From Bacillota bacterium (GTDB taxonomy: Bacteria > Actinomycetota > Aquicultoria > Aquicultorales > Aquicultoraceae): a stretch of DNA of 50,603 bases. Below are positions 18,170 to 26,070 of the stretch, one piece after another. Location of the stretch: positions 1 through 50,603 of the forward strand of contig JAIMBH010000017.1 of the NCBI GenBank assembly GCA_023511485.1, read 5' to 3'. Each line of letters starts with the position of its first letter. Position 1 is the stretch's first letter. The notes under the pieces are model-generated. The model was not told the DNA's origin, searched no databases, and was given only the letters and a program-made list of their open reading frames with translations. The position numbers and the translations under genes are program-made.

Positions 18170-19054
18170 TTAGGCGGCGAATTCTCCCCGTGGTATTTCA
18201 AGCAGATCCTCGACGTCAAGCTGCATCTCAACTATATCAAGCATTAGCCCAGGGGTCATTTTTGCAAATAGCCGAATCATGCCTTCGATTTCTTCAAAGC
18301 TCTCCCTGCGCACACCTGCAGACTCCATCGCATCTCTGCTTAGCTTAACCGGATAGGCCAGCAGATTAACTGCATGCGCCGCAAAATCGGCAAGAGAATT
18401 TACCCCTTGATCGTAAGCCGGATTGCTCATGAATATAACAAGGTTATCCCAGGCAAGTTTTAAAAACCCGGGCCAGTTGGCCATGGTTTTAAAGATGGTA
18501 TCCACTACCGGTGTATTAAGGGTTGATTTGATATCCTCGTAAATTGATGTGATTTCTTCCGAGGCTTCGTTTTCTTCCACCGGATTTATCTCTATTTTTC
18601 TAATAAACTGATTTCCAAAGTGGTTATGAGATAGTGCAAGGTCACCGTTTCCGCCGATTGTAATCCCGCCAAGTGAGCTGGACAGAGCATGGGATATAAG
18701 CAGTAATTTCGGGATTCCGTAATTGAAAGCTTCAAGCTTAGTCCGAATTTCCAATAAATCATTAATGGATAGGTTATTTCGCAGGGCATCCTCATGTTTA
18801 TAGCTTGTTATATGCATCTCAGACACGAATGTTTCGGCAAACCCGCGAGCACGGTCGGAATCAGCGTGGAACTGCTCGGTTAAAGTGGATGGTTTTAATT
18901 GTGTCCATGCGAACTCTAGAAATTCAGGATACGCAGCGAAGATTTGAAACATTACTGGAGTCCATGGGATTTCAAGCGATTGTTTTATGTCTTCATATAT
19001 CTGTCTTACATTATCGGGCGCGTTGCTTTCTCTAACTAGGTTGATATCTAGCAC
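18170..19054 (-). CDS. DehI-like halocarboxylic acid dehalogenase family protein
   Basis: About 294 residues, matching the DehI family of group I 2-haloacid dehalogenases, which replace a halogen by hydroxyl. The protein shows the internal duplication known for DehI: VRQIYEDIKQSL...PEFLEFAW at about 15-50 and ITSIYEDIKSTL...PGFLKLAW at about 165-205. GTG 19054 is preferred because AGGGGTGA precedes it; GTG 19063 is in frame. It converges with the Tag-like gene. Many homologues outside Pseudomonas are uncharacterised, so dehalogenation is not assured. Confidence 0.65.
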   Translation of the reverse strand: MLDINLVRESNAPDNVRQIYEDIKQSLEIPWTPVMFQIFAAYPEFLEFAWTQLKPSTLTEQFHADSDRARGFAETFVSEMHITSYKHEDALRNNLSINDLLEIRTKLEAFNYGIPKLLLISHALSSSLGGITIGGNGDLALSHNHFGNQFIRKIEINPVEENEASEEITSIYEDIKSTLNTPVVDTIFKTMANWPGFLKLAWDNLVIFMSNPAYDQGVNSLADFAAHAVNLLAYPVKLSRDAMESAGVRRESFEEIEGMIRLFAKMTPGLMLDIVEMQLDVEDLLEIPRGEFAA

Positions 19055-19360
19055 GCCGATCACCCCTATATCTTTTTTCTAATTTTTCATCCTATGCGTC
19101 TTCATCCGGTGCCTCGTATGCTTTTAGGTATACCAAAAAGAAAGTGTATCTAAAAGTAATGTACCTAAGATGGTAATTCAAAATAATTAACTGGTGTGCT
19201 CAACTCTAGTTTTGTCTTTTGTTTTTTAGATCGGTAGTCGGGAATTGTATTGTCGGCCGGCAGCTGTTGGAAATTTTTAATCAATAGTCTTAGGCTCTTA
19301 TGAAGGCTGGAAGCATATGCGTATAAGATAAAAATGGATACGTTAGGGGGTAGCAAACCG

Positions 19361-19780
19361 ATGCAAACATTGAAAATCGTTGCCGACACCAATCTTTGGA
19401 TCGCGGCCAGGTTTAACCTGAGAAGTTTTTCGGCCGAAATCCTAAATTTGGCAGGGGAGGGTAGGGTGAAGCTGCTTTGGAGTGCAGATACCAGAGCGGA
19501 GCTCGAGAGGGTCCTCTCAAACGTGAAAGCAACGCCTGAATTTAAGGCGGGGGTTGAAAGGTTGCTTTCAAAATCAATCGATGTTGGCCCGACCGAGAAG
19601 CTACAAGTAGTTGAAGCTGACCCCGATGACGATAAAATTCTGGCCTGCGCACAAGCCGGCCAGGCCGACTATATCGTAACAAGCGACGAGCACCTTCTCT
19701 CTCTGGGAAGATTTGGTCGCACCGAGATAGTAACACCAAAAGCTTTTCTGCAACACCTAGGTCGGAGACGAACCTTTTAG
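19361..19780 (+). CDS. PIN-domain protein (putative toxin component)
   Basis: A 139-aa PIN domain of the COG1569 type, a Mg-dependent RNase fold common in toxin-antitoxin systems. The acidic active-site residues are visible in IVADTNLWIAA (about 7-17), the RAELERVL helix, and EADPDDDKILACAQAGQADYIVTSDEHLL (in part, about 88-116). ATG 19361 follows GGGGG; an upstream ATG 19334 has no ribosome site. No antitoxin gene is next to it, and the 280-bp gap upstream (19055-19333) holds no recognisable gene. It may be an orphan or act in RNA turnover. Confidence 0.8.
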   Translation: MQTLKIVADTNLWIAARFNLRSFSAEILNLAGEGRVKLLWSADTRAELERVLSNVKATPEFKAGVERLLSKSIDVGPTEKLQVVEADPDDDKILACAQAGQADYIVTSDEHLLSLGRFGRTEIVTPKAFLQHLGRRRTF

Positions 19781-19789
19781 GTCACTAGG

Positions 19790-20188
19790 TCACGCCCCGG
19801 TTGGTTTTACAAAACCCAAGGCAAAAAGAACTCCATTGAAAGATATGGGGACCATAAGCAACCTTGCCCGAAAAGATGAACCGTCCTTTCTAATGCCAGT
19901 AATTGGCAATTCAGCAGGTGCCCGCTCGGCAATGATTTTTTCATAATAGGTTGCCATGATGTCGTCTCTACTTTCTTTGGAGAATAAATGCGAAAATGGG
20001 GAGAATTCTTCCCATTGTAGGGGCGTATACCCAAACATATCAGCCAGTAGTTCATTGCATGCTTTATGGTCGTCATCTAGATATACAAAAACTCCCTCTG
20101 TTGAGTTTTCGAATACAGGTATTAGTTGTTTCACAAGCTCCCCTATGGCCTTTCTATGGTGCAGGCGTTCGCTTTCTTCTTCAAGCAT
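19790..20188 (-). CDS. Single PAS-domain protein
   Basis: A 132-aa protein that is almost all one PAS domain (about 25-125; core motifs ENSTEGVFVYLDDDHKACN, MFGYTPLQWEE and GIRKDGSSFRARL) after a charged helical start. There is no output domain, so it would act by binding a partner or ligand. AAGGCGG is 8 nt ahead of ATG 20188; an in-frame GTG lies at 20197. It is divergent from a LuxR-type regulator with an unusual receiver, which is a possible partner, and a sigma-B-like promoter lies upstream. Confidence 0.75.
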   Translation of the reverse strand: MLEEESERLHHRKAIGELVKQLIPVFENSTEGVFVYLDDDHKACNELLADMFGYTPLQWEEFSPFSHLFSKESRDDIMATYYEKIIAERAPAELPITGIRKDGSSFRARLLMVPISFNGVLFALGFVKPTGA

Positions 20189-20229
20189 GATATCCACCGC
20201 CTTTTTGCTAATACTTTGCTTATAAAGAA

Positions 20230-20255
20230 TTTCCCTATTTATTGGGGCTAAAAAC
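20230..20255 (-). promoter_or_regulatory. Possible sigma-B-type promoter of the PAS gene
   Basis: On the minus strand, GTTTTT (20250-20255) and GGGAAA (20230-20235) are 14 bp apart, close to the GTTT-N12-15-GGGWA pattern of sigma-B-type factors. The gene starts 42 bp downstream. Confidence 0.35.
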
Positions 20256-20318
20256 TAACTGCTGTGAATTGCACTGCCTTACTACACACAACCTTGTCGT
20301 GTAATGAGCTTTTCTAAC

Positions 20319-20374
20319 TTCAAATCTAATGGTAATATGGTTATAATTGGTAGTAATTACCTATTGCAGGTAAT
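20319..20374 (+). promoter_or_regulatory. Promoter and lux-box-like operator of the LuxR-type gene
   Basis: TTCAAA (20319-20324) and TATAAT (20342-20347) are 17 bp apart. Nine bases after the -10 lies the perfect inverted repeat ATTACCT-N5-AGGTAAT (20356-20374), which resembles sites bound by LuxR-type proteins. Its position at the start site suggests repression, possibly by the downstream product. Confidence 0.55.
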
Positions 20375-20547
20375 GGACTTAAGCTTCCGACTGAAGACCT
20401 GACGGGGATTAACCTATTTTTAACATTGTTAAAGAGGATTTAACCCAGGCGGCGTGGAATTATAGACTTGGATTTCCTTCTTTGTCTATATTTTGTGTAC
20501 AGGGAGAGTTTTTACCCAAGAAAATAGTTGCGGAAAAAGAGGATAAC

Positions 20548-21213
20548 ATGCCTGCCATTAAAGTATTGATCGTCGACCACTACACATTACTAAGAGAAGC
20601 TATAAAGGCAATACTCAGTCAAGAGGAAGACATAAACGTTATTGCGGAAACTTTCTTAGCTGACGAAGCGGTAGATTTAGTATCAGAGCATAAGCCCGAT
20701 ATAGTCATAATTAGTCTTTTAAAACCCAATGTATCGAATTCTAATCTTGTTAACCGGATCAGAAAGGTCAATCCAGATACCAAATTTATCGCATTTATTG
20801 ATGTAAAATCAAAAGAGGTCGAAAAAGCGCTTTTCGATTTCAAGGTTTCCGGTCTGCTTCGGATCGATATCGAGCCCGATGAGGTAAAAACCGCCCTGAG
20901 GAGGGTATTCAAAAACGATAGCTATATCGATTCTCGTATAGTTGATAACCTATTTACCAAGAATGGAAAGAATGGAGAATTTAAGCTATCCGTTAGGCAG
21001 CTGCAAATACTAGAGATGATAGCGGATGGGTTTACTAATAAACGCATATCTGCTGAACTGGGAATAAGTCACGATACGGTTAAGACTCATGTAAGAGTTA
21101 TCCTTCGGAAATTAAATGCTGCCGATAGGGCGCAAGCTGTATCAAAGGCATATGAGTTAGGCGTTTTACGCCACCCCGATAGCTTGAACCCTGATTTAAT
21201 CGGGTGGTACTAA
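20548..21213 (+). CDS. LuxR/NarL-type regulator with degenerate receiver
   Basis: A 221-aa protein with a receiver-like domain (1-115) and a LuxR-type helix-turn-helix (about 148-210: LSVRQLQILEMIADGFTNK, then ELGISHDTVKTHV). The phosphorylation chemistry is missing: the acceptor aspartate is Ser56 (IISLLKP), the paired aspartates are Asp10-His11, the switch Thr is Ile84 and the conserved Lys is Arg105 (GLLRID). It therefore probably works without phosphorylation, as an atypical or pseudo-receiver. ATG 20548 is at the homology start, with AAGAGG upstream; the frame is open to 20482. No histidine kinase lies beside it. Confidence 0.87.
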   Translation: MPAIKVLIVDHYTLLREAIKAILSQEEDINVIAETFLADEAVDLVSEHKPDIVIISLLKPNVSNSNLVNRIRKVNPDTKFIAFIDVKSKEVEKALFDFKVSGLLRIDIEPDEVKTALRRVFKNDSYIDSRIVDNLFTKNGKNGEFKLSVRQLQILEMIADGFTNKRISAELGISHDTVKTHVRVILRKLNAADRAQAVSKAYELGVLRHPDSLNPDLIGWY

Positions 21214-21292
21214 CCTAATTCTTTCAAATTCCGCAAACTTCCTTGCCCATTACGAATTGCTACATACCATTCACGTACCGGTCAATAGAATG

Positions 21293-21321
21293 TTGACAAT
21301 ATACCCCATGGGGTATAGAAT
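21293..21321 (+). promoter_or_regulatory. Promoter with CsoR-type palindrome in the spacer
   Basis: TTGACA (21293-21298) and TAGAAT (21316-21321) are 17 bp apart. The spacer and -10 contain an 18-bp perfect palindrome, TATACCCCATGGGGTATA (21300-21317). ACCCC/GGGGT palindromes of this kind are bound by CsoR/CstR/FrmR-family repressors rather than typical ArsR proteins. The first gene downstream is arsR-like at 21414. Confidence 0.7.
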
Positions 21322-21413
21322 GGAAGCAAGCCTATGTTCATCGCGTTAATGATATAGCGAATAATGTAGCGTTGTTTTAGAGGTTTGAATCTTAGCTAGA
21401 GGCTGGAGGCGGT

Positions 21414-21704
21414 ATGTTGAAGGATAGCTTTAAGGCGATGGCAAATCCCGCACGGCTCAATATACTTGCCCTTCTCAGTAAAGCTGAGAAAAACAGTAAC
21501 CGAGAGCCGCTCGCTAAGCAGGGAGAATTAAGCGTGCACAGAATATTGGATGGCGTTTCCCTATCTCCTTCTACGATATCGCACCATCTGAATGTTCTAA
21601 AAAAGGCTGGGCTTGTAAAGGCCCGGAAAGATAAACAATGGGTATACTATTCGCTCAATAGAGGGACCATTGATGAGATGAAAGATTATCTGGCCAGATT
21701 ATAA
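21414..21704 (+). CDS. ArsR-family winged-helix regulator
   Basis: A 96-aa regulator with KAMANPARLNILALLSK at the N-terminus and the recognition region SPSTISHHLNVLKKAGLVKAR (in part, about 52-72), then WVYYSLNRG. It lacks the ELCVCEL metal-binding cysteine motif of arsenic sensors, so its signal is not arsenite of the usual type. A 17-residue polar insert (KNSNREPLAKQGELSVHR) sits between the first two helices. GGAGG precedes ATG 21414. It heads a probable transcription unit with wrbA-like and NifX-like genes. Confidence 0.85.
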   Translation: MLKDSFKAMANPARLNILALLSKAEKNSNREPLAKQGELSVHRILDGVSLSPSTISHHLNVLKKAGLVKARKDKQWVYYSLNRGTIDEMKDYLARL

Positions 21705-21739
21705 AGCATTTCCCCTATCCTATTACCTGATTAGATCAC

Positions 21740-21790
21740 CTTATAATTTGGTATAAGAGGCTTGTCTTAAGATGCACTCTTAGTCAAGCC
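21740..21790. promoter_or_regulatory. Two inverted repeats between arsR-like and wrbA-like genes
   Basis: CTTATA-N6-TATAAG (21740-21757) is followed at once by a hairpin with outer arms GGCTTG/CAAGCC (21759-21790) and an inner CTTAAGA/TCTTAG pairing. There is no T-run, so it is more likely an operator or a transcript structure than a terminator. Confidence 0.35.
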
Positions 21791-21836
21791 AAATAAATGC
21801 AATGTTAATCAGGTACGCATTATGAGGGGTGAGATT

Positions 21837-22490
21837 ATGGCAGAGCAGAGAAAAACGCGGGTTTTAGTTGTGTTTTACAGCATGTATGGCAATACGGCTA
21901 CTCTAGCCCGGGCGGTGGCGGAGGGAGCTCAAGAATCCGGGGCAGAAGTTAGGATTCGCCAGGTTGAAGAACTTGTGCCAAAGGATGTAATCGAGAGAAA
22001 CCCTAGGCTCAGGGAGGTCAAAGAAAAGCTAGCCGAAATTCCTGTGGCTACAAATGATGATCTTACATGGGCGGACGGGATTGCTTTTGGTACACCGACA
22101 AGATACGGCAATATGACGGCGCAGATGAAAGAGTTTATTGATAAAACAGGGGAACTTTGGGCGGCAGGCGTATTAACTGATAAAGTAGCGGGTTTCTTCA
22201 CGACCACATCAACGCTTCACGGAGGCCAGGAAAGTACTATCTTAAGTATGATGATTCCAATGTTTCATTTTGGCATTATACCGGTCGGTGTTCCCTATAG
22301 TGAAGAGCAGTGTTTATTTGAAATGGCTGTAGGTGGGGGGAGCCCGTACGGAGCATCTGCGGTTGTCGGGCCAAATAGCGATAGGCCACCAACAGAGAAC
22401 GATCTTACAATAGCAAGAACCCTGGGCTCTCGAATTGCAAAGGTTGCATCCAGGATGGCTGGTACAGCAATTGAGCGCAAAGCAGCTTAA
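21837..22490 (+). CDS. wrbA: NAD(P)H:quinone oxidoreductase, WrbA type
   Basis: A 217-aa flavodoxin-like FMN enzyme that reduces quinones by two electrons, avoiding semiquinone radicals. The FMN phosphate loop YSMYGNTATLARAV is near residue 14, FGTPTRYGNMTAQMKEFID near 90 and TSTLHGGQESTILSMMIP near 127, all as in WrbA. ATG 21837 has AGGGGTGA 5 nt ahead; an ATG at 21822 does not. It is followed 26 bp later by the NifX-like gene. The length is normal. Confidence 0.93.
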   Translation: MAEQRKTRVLVVFYSMYGNTATLARAVAEGAQESGAEVRIRQVEELVPKDVIERNPRLREVKEKLAEIPVATNDDLTWADGIAFGTPTRYGNMTAQMKEFIDKTGELWAAGVLTDKVAGFFTTTSTLHGGQESTILSMMIPMFHFGIIPVGVPYSEEQCLFEMAVGGGSPYGASAVVGPNSDRPPTENDLTIARTLGSRIAKVASRMAGTAIERKAA

Positions 22491-22516
22491 CAGGGGAATT
22501 CTTAGGAGGTTTTAGG

Positions 22517-22909
22517 ATGAAAAAAATTGCGGTATCAACAGCTGATGGTGTTTCTATTTGTGGTCACCTGGGCAGGGTGAGTAAGTTTTTCATTTATGAA
22601 GTTAAGGATGGTGCGATTGTATCGAAAAACTTGCGGGAGGTAACTCCTGTGCACGGTTCTCATGAGCGCCATAACCACGACCACAATCACAATCACCATC
22701 ACCATGCCGGGCATGGAACACTTATAGATTCCCTTTCGGATTGTTCGGCTGTTATAACTAATGGTATGGGTGGAGGAATGGTCGCTGCACTTACCAGTGC
22801 TGGTATGGACCCTGTTATAACCGCGGAATCTGATCCGGATACGGCTGTTTTGGCCTATTTGAACGGGGCTCTTGAAGCAAGTGAGGGTTGCAGTCACTGC
22901 AGTCATTAA
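22517..22909 (+). CDS. NifX/NifB-associated (dinitrogenase Fe-Mo cofactor) domain protein with His-rich loop
   Basis: A 130-aa protein with the family start KKIAVSTADGVSICGHLG, the middle strand SDCSAVITNGMGGGMVAAL and the C-terminal AVLAYLNG. The family binds metal clusters or cofactors and is widespread in organisms without nitrogenase. An insert at about 48-66 is almost all His, Asn and Asp (HNHDHNHNHHHHAGHG), and the C-terminus ends CSHCSH, so extra metal binding is likely. AGGAGG precedes ATG 22517. It shares a unit with wrbA and the ArsR-like gene. Confidence 0.85.
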   Translation: MKKIAVSTADGVSICGHLGRVSKFFIYEVKDGAIVSKNLREVTPVHGSHERHNHDHNHNHHHHAGHGTLIDSLSDCSAVITNGMGGGMVAALTSAGMDPVITAESDPDTAVLAYLNGALEASEGCSHCSH

Positions 22910-22957
22910 ATAGTAAATAGGTGCGCATTGAAGTTCGTCATTTGCAGTTCGATATTT

Positions 22958-24190
22958 CTACAGCCACCCCATTGGATTAACCGGATTTCCATTCGACCTT
23001 ACTTCAAAATGTACGTGTGGGCCGGTAGAGATGCCGGTTGATCCGGCGTAGGCAATAACCTGGCCTTGACTAACACTTTGCCCGACGCGCACCGCCAGAG
23101 ATGAGTTGTGACCGTAGAGCGTAGTGATACCTCCGCCGTGGTCTATTACTACAGCATATCCGTATCCTCCCATCCATCCGGCTATAACGACGTTGCCGGA
23201 TGCTGCAGCATGGACCGGAGTACCGGTGGGTACCGCAATATCTATTCCGGTGTGCATTCTTGAGTAACCCAGCACCGGATGGTATCTCCAGCCAAATGGG
23301 GAAGTGATTGGTCCAGATACCGGATAAATGAATCTACCAGGTCTTCCCCCGCTTCTTGAAACCTGCCTTCCCCCGCCTGTTAGTTGTCTGATCTGGTTGG
23401 CTATCATATTTGAGGTTGATTCAAGCATGTCCTCGGCTGCCTCAAGTTGAGCCTTGTTGTTCCTAATTTGCGCTAGCAGAGATTTCTGGGCTTCTAACTC
23501 AGCTTGGAGGGCGTTTTGGCGGGCCTGGATGCTGTTTTTGACAGCTACAATACGGTTTTCTTCGTTAATGAGGGCGAGTCTTTTTTCGGCAAGAGCTTTT
23601 TTCTCGGCATCTATTTGGTTGACTTTCTCTTGGATCAGTTGAGTCAGGTGCTTTATCTCGACAAAGAGTTTGCCGTCATTTTCTGCAACCATCCTGATAA
23701 ACGAAATGCGCTCAATAAGATCACCCAAGTCTTTTGAATTAAGCAGTATTTCAAGAGCATTGTTCTTGCCGTTTCGGTAGATACCGTTTAATCTCTTATT
23801 GTATACTGTTCGCCTTTGCTCGAGCTTTGCCCGGCTAACAGCTAACTCAGCTTGAGCAGCATCCAGCCTTTTTTGCGTTTCGTTTAGATCAACCTCGATG
23901 GCCTGCCTTTTGGCAATAGTTTGATCGAGCTCTCTTTGTTGGGCAAAGATTTCGGTTTGAAGCTGGCTAATTTTTTCGTCGTTTTGCTTGATCTGGGCAA
24001 GTACGCTGGCTTCACGTTTTTTGGCATCGTCGATTTGGCGCCTGGTTGATTCAATTTTGGCTTTAACATCGTTTAGTTGCCGGCGTTTGTCATCAAGCTG
24101 TGATGCGAAAGCCGTTGAAGTAAGTAGAGTAAGCGCTAATGTGACTATTATTAGGATTCTTGTACGGTAAAGTCTACGAAAGTGTACCAT
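22958..24190 (-). CDS. Secreted murein hydrolase (EnvC/PcsB-like coiled coil plus M23 peptidase)
   Basis: A 410-aa exported protein. Residues 1-29 form a signal peptide ending STAFA. Residues 30-265 are a long coiled coil as in EnvC/NlpD activators. Residues 295-405 are an M23 (LytM) zinc peptidase with all metal ligands: the H-x3-D motif in [10 protein letters not shown] and the [10 protein letters not shown] motif. It would cut peptide cross-links in the cell wall, probably during division. There is no clear ribosome site before ATG 24190. It is separated from the next minus-strand gene by a strong terminator. Confidence 0.92.
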   Translation of the reverse strand: MVHFRRLYRTRILIIVTLALTLLTSTAFASQLDDKRRQLNDVKAKIESTRRQIDDAKKREASVLAQIKQNDEKISQLQTEIFAQQRELDQTIAKRQAIEVDLNETQKRLDAAQAELAVSRAKLEQRRTVYNKRLNGIYRNGKNNALEILLNSKDLGDLIERISFIRMVAENDGKLFVEIKHLTQLIQEKVNQIDAEKKALAEKRLALINEENRIVAVKNSIQARQNALQAELEAQKSLLAQIRNNKAQLEAAEDMLESTSNMIANQIRQLTGGGRQVSRSGGRPGRFIYPVSGPITSPFGWRYHPVLGYSRMHTGIDIAVPTGTPVHAAASGNVVIAGWMGGYGYAVVIDHGGGITTLYGHNSSLAVRVGQSVSQGQVIAYAGSTGISTGPHVHFEVRSNGNPVNPMGWL

Positions 24191-24365
24191 GCAGTTTCAA
24201 AATTTAAACACTGGAAGGAGAAGTAGTCAACAAATTAAGCAAGTGGTTTTTGATATATTAGCCTATGACCAGGTTGTTTAGGAAAAAATTTTTTTCTAAA
24301 TTTTACAGCTAACTATCGCTTGATTCTATTGTCCAAACGGTAATTAGCCAAGCAAAATATGCCAT

Positions 24366-24395
24366 AAATGGCAACTAAAATTTTAGTTGCCATTT
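24366..24395 (-). terminator. Terminator hairpin, 30-bp perfect palindrome
   Basis: Arms AAATGGCAACTAAAA (24366-24380) and their exact complement (24381-24395) follow the LigD-like gene on the minus strand and end in T-rich sequence. The region 24191-24365 between the two genes is otherwise AT-rich, with no gene. Confidence 0.7.
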
Positions 24396-24402
24396 TCAAA
24401 AA

Positions 24403-24879
24403 TCATTTGAAAATTAGCCAGTCTTTTCCCTCGCCGCGCGTTGTTCTGACTAAGTGAAACTCACCCGAGAGGCGCTTTCCATGCAGGACAAACTTAAGAC
24501 TTTTCGGTTTTTTTTGCAATATCTCAAAAGTTCCTTTATCCCAAATAGTAACCTTGCCTGCTCCGTATTCTCCTTCAGGAATAGTTCCCTCGAAATCTAT
24601 GTAGCCTACGGGATGGTCTTCGACCTCAACAGCCAGTCTTTTAATTCCCTTTTCATCTGACACCCCTTTAGGCACCGCCCAACTTTTAAGTACTATTTCT
24701 CCAGTTGGCTCATCAGATTCAAAGAAGTCAGCAGGTAGCTCAAGCCGGAAGTCGAAGTGGTGGTGACGGGAAAAATGCTCTTGCACTACAAAACGTTTTT
24801 GCCAGGCGCTTTGCGCCTCGCCTGTTGGCTCGGGTGTTTTATCGAATTTTCGCTTTGCACGGTATTCTTCTAAGGGCAT
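24403..24879 (-). CDS. Stand-alone LigD-type 3'-phosphoesterase domain protein
   Basis: A 158-aa protein equal to the phosphoesterase module of bacterial LigD, which trims 3' ribonucleotides and phosphates at DNA breaks in end joining. Key residues are seen in RFVVQEHFSRHHHFDFRLEL (the His cluster and Arg of the active site), LKSWAVPKG, HPVGYIDFEGTIPEGEYGAG and KDWLIFK. No ligase, polymerase or Ku gene is close by. The first Met of the domain is ATG 24879. TATAAT lies only 6 nt upstream of it on the minus strand, so the mRNA may be leaderless. Confidence 0.88.
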   Translation of the reverse strand: MPLEEYRAKRKFDKTPEPTGEAQSAWQKRFVVQEHFSRHHHFDFRLELPADFFESDEPTGEIVLKSWAVPKGVSDEKGIKRLAVEVEDHPVGYIDFEGTIPEGEYGAGKVTIWDKGTFEILQKKPKSLKFVLHGKRLSGEFHLVRTTRGEGKDWLIFK

Positions 24880-24925
24880 GTCTGTATTATATAAGGAGTC
24901 GGAAGTTGAAAACCAGGAGTCGGAA
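24880..24925 (-). promoter_or_regulatory. Promoter with 11-bp direct repeat, 21-bp period
   Basis: AGGAGTCGGAA occurs at 24894-24904 and again at 24915-24925 (plus-strand reading), two helical turns apart. The TATAAT of the LigD-like gene (minus strand) sits just before the start codon. The repeats would put a protein dimer in the -35 area. Confidence 0.4.
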
Positions 24926-25040
24926 TAAATTAATTGCAAACTGAAATGCTGCGCACTGGAAGGGCGGTTATGTTTTGCAGATTACGAACTACGGCAAGAA
25001 CTTTGTTTCTTGTTCTTTGTTCTAGGCAACATAATTTAAT

Positions 25041-25073
25041 AAGCGAGAAACAAGCGAGAAGCAAGTGAGAAAC
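25041..25073. repeat. Three tandem 11-bp repeats
   Basis: AAGCGAGAAAC, AAGCGAGAAGC and AAGTGAGAAAC stand head to tail just before the dehydrogenase gene. A TTGTTTCT stretch about 30 bp upstream could pair with AGAAACAA in the repeats. Confidence 0.6.
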
Positions 25074-25094
25074 ATATTACAGGGGGTTTATAAA

Positions 25095-26054
25095 ATGCAA
25101 GTTTTGGTGACCGGGGACGTGCTTGTCGATAAAGTGGTGCGCGAGTTCGAAGAACACGATATAGCTGTTATAAAGAAGCCTGCTACTCTTAACGAAAACG
25201 AGCTAATAGAGGCCGTAAAGAACGTTGACGGATATATTCTTGGAGGGAACGAAAAAGTAACGGGAAGAGTCGTTGATGCCGCCAATAAGTTGAGAATAAT
25301 AGTTTTCTGGGGTGCCCAGCCGAGCACTTTTTTTACTTCTGATGCCATGGATAAGATGAAGAAGCGCGGTATCGCCCTTGAGACGACTGGCTCGTCTGTA
25401 AATGCCGTTGCCGAGATGACTGTATTTTTGATTGGGGCTGCGATACGAAATATTCCCTATCTTGTTGGGGAAGTTTACAAGGGTAATTGGAGTGAGATGA
25501 AAGGAAGTGAAGTTAAAGGCAAGACTGTTGGGATTGTAGGGCTGGGTAAGATAGGGCAAACCGTTGCAAAGAAGCTCTTAGGACTTGAGTTAAAAGAGAT
25601 CTTGTATTATGATGTGCGCCGTAACGAGGATGCTGAGAAAGAACTCGGTGTAAGATTTAGCGATTTGCAAGAGCTCCTGCAAAAAAGCGACATTGTAAGC
25701 CTGCATTTGCCTTTACTTCCGCAAACACAGGGCATGATAGGAAAGGAGCAGCTTAGCCTAATGAAACCGACGGCAGTATTGGTCAACACCGCAAGACCTC
25801 AGCTTGTAGATGGAGAGGCCCTTTACGAGGCGTTAAACAAGGGTATTATTGCTAAAGCTATCTTCGATGGTTACTATGTTGAAGGTGCCGATTATTCACT
25901 CGGTGCAGCTGGAAAACTCGTTACGCTTCCTATCACTAAGTTCTGGTTTACACCGCATGTCGCATTTAATACGCACGAAAATGATATCGAACAGAGCGAA
26001 ACCGCTTTTAATTTGATGATCCAAGTTTTAAGTGAGCAGTCTTCTGTTGCATAA
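25095..26054 (+). CDS. D-isomer-specific 2-hydroxyacid dehydrogenase
   Basis: A 319-aa NAD(P)-dependent dehydrogenase for a 2-keto or 2-hydroxy acid. The Rossmann motif is VGIVGLGKIGQTVAKKLLG (about 143-161), the catalytic Arg lies in LVNTARPQLVDGEAL and the catalytic His in WFTPHVAFNT. The usual NTARG is NTARP, and the segment around the acidic partner (FDGYYVEGADY) differs from the usual VxxxEP, so the substrate may be unusual. ATG 25095 has AGGGGGT ahead. The redoxin gene starts 16 bp later and is probably cotranscribed. Confidence 0.88.
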   Translation: MQVLVTGDVLVDKVVREFEEHDIAVIKKPATLNENELIEAVKNVDGYILGGNEKVTGRVVDAANKLRIIVFWGAQPSTFFTSDAMDKMKKRGIALETTGSSVNAVAEMTVFLIGAAIRNIPYLVGEVYKGNWSEMKGSEVKGKTVGIVGLGKIGQTVAKKLLGLELKEILYYDVRRNEDAEKELGVRFSDLQELLQKSDIVSLHLPLLPQTQGMIGKEQLSLMKPTAVLVNTARPQLVDGEALYEALNKGIIAKAIFDGYYVEGADYSLGAAGKLVTLPITKFWFTPHVAFNTHENDIEQSETAFNLMIQVLSEQSSVA

Positions 26055-26070
26055 ATGGAGTGATGGCCTG

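Noticed and set aside
22517-22909. Nitrogen-fixation locus suggested by the NifX-like protein
   Set aside because: No nitrogenase or nif assembly genes are present; the family is common in non-fixing bacteria.
24366-24395. Insertion-sequence end suggested by a 30-bp palindrome
   Set aside because: There is no transposase or matching second end nearby, and its place after a stop codon fits a terminator.
25041-25073. CRISPR array
   Set aside because: Units are 11 bp with no spacers; no cas genes in the window.
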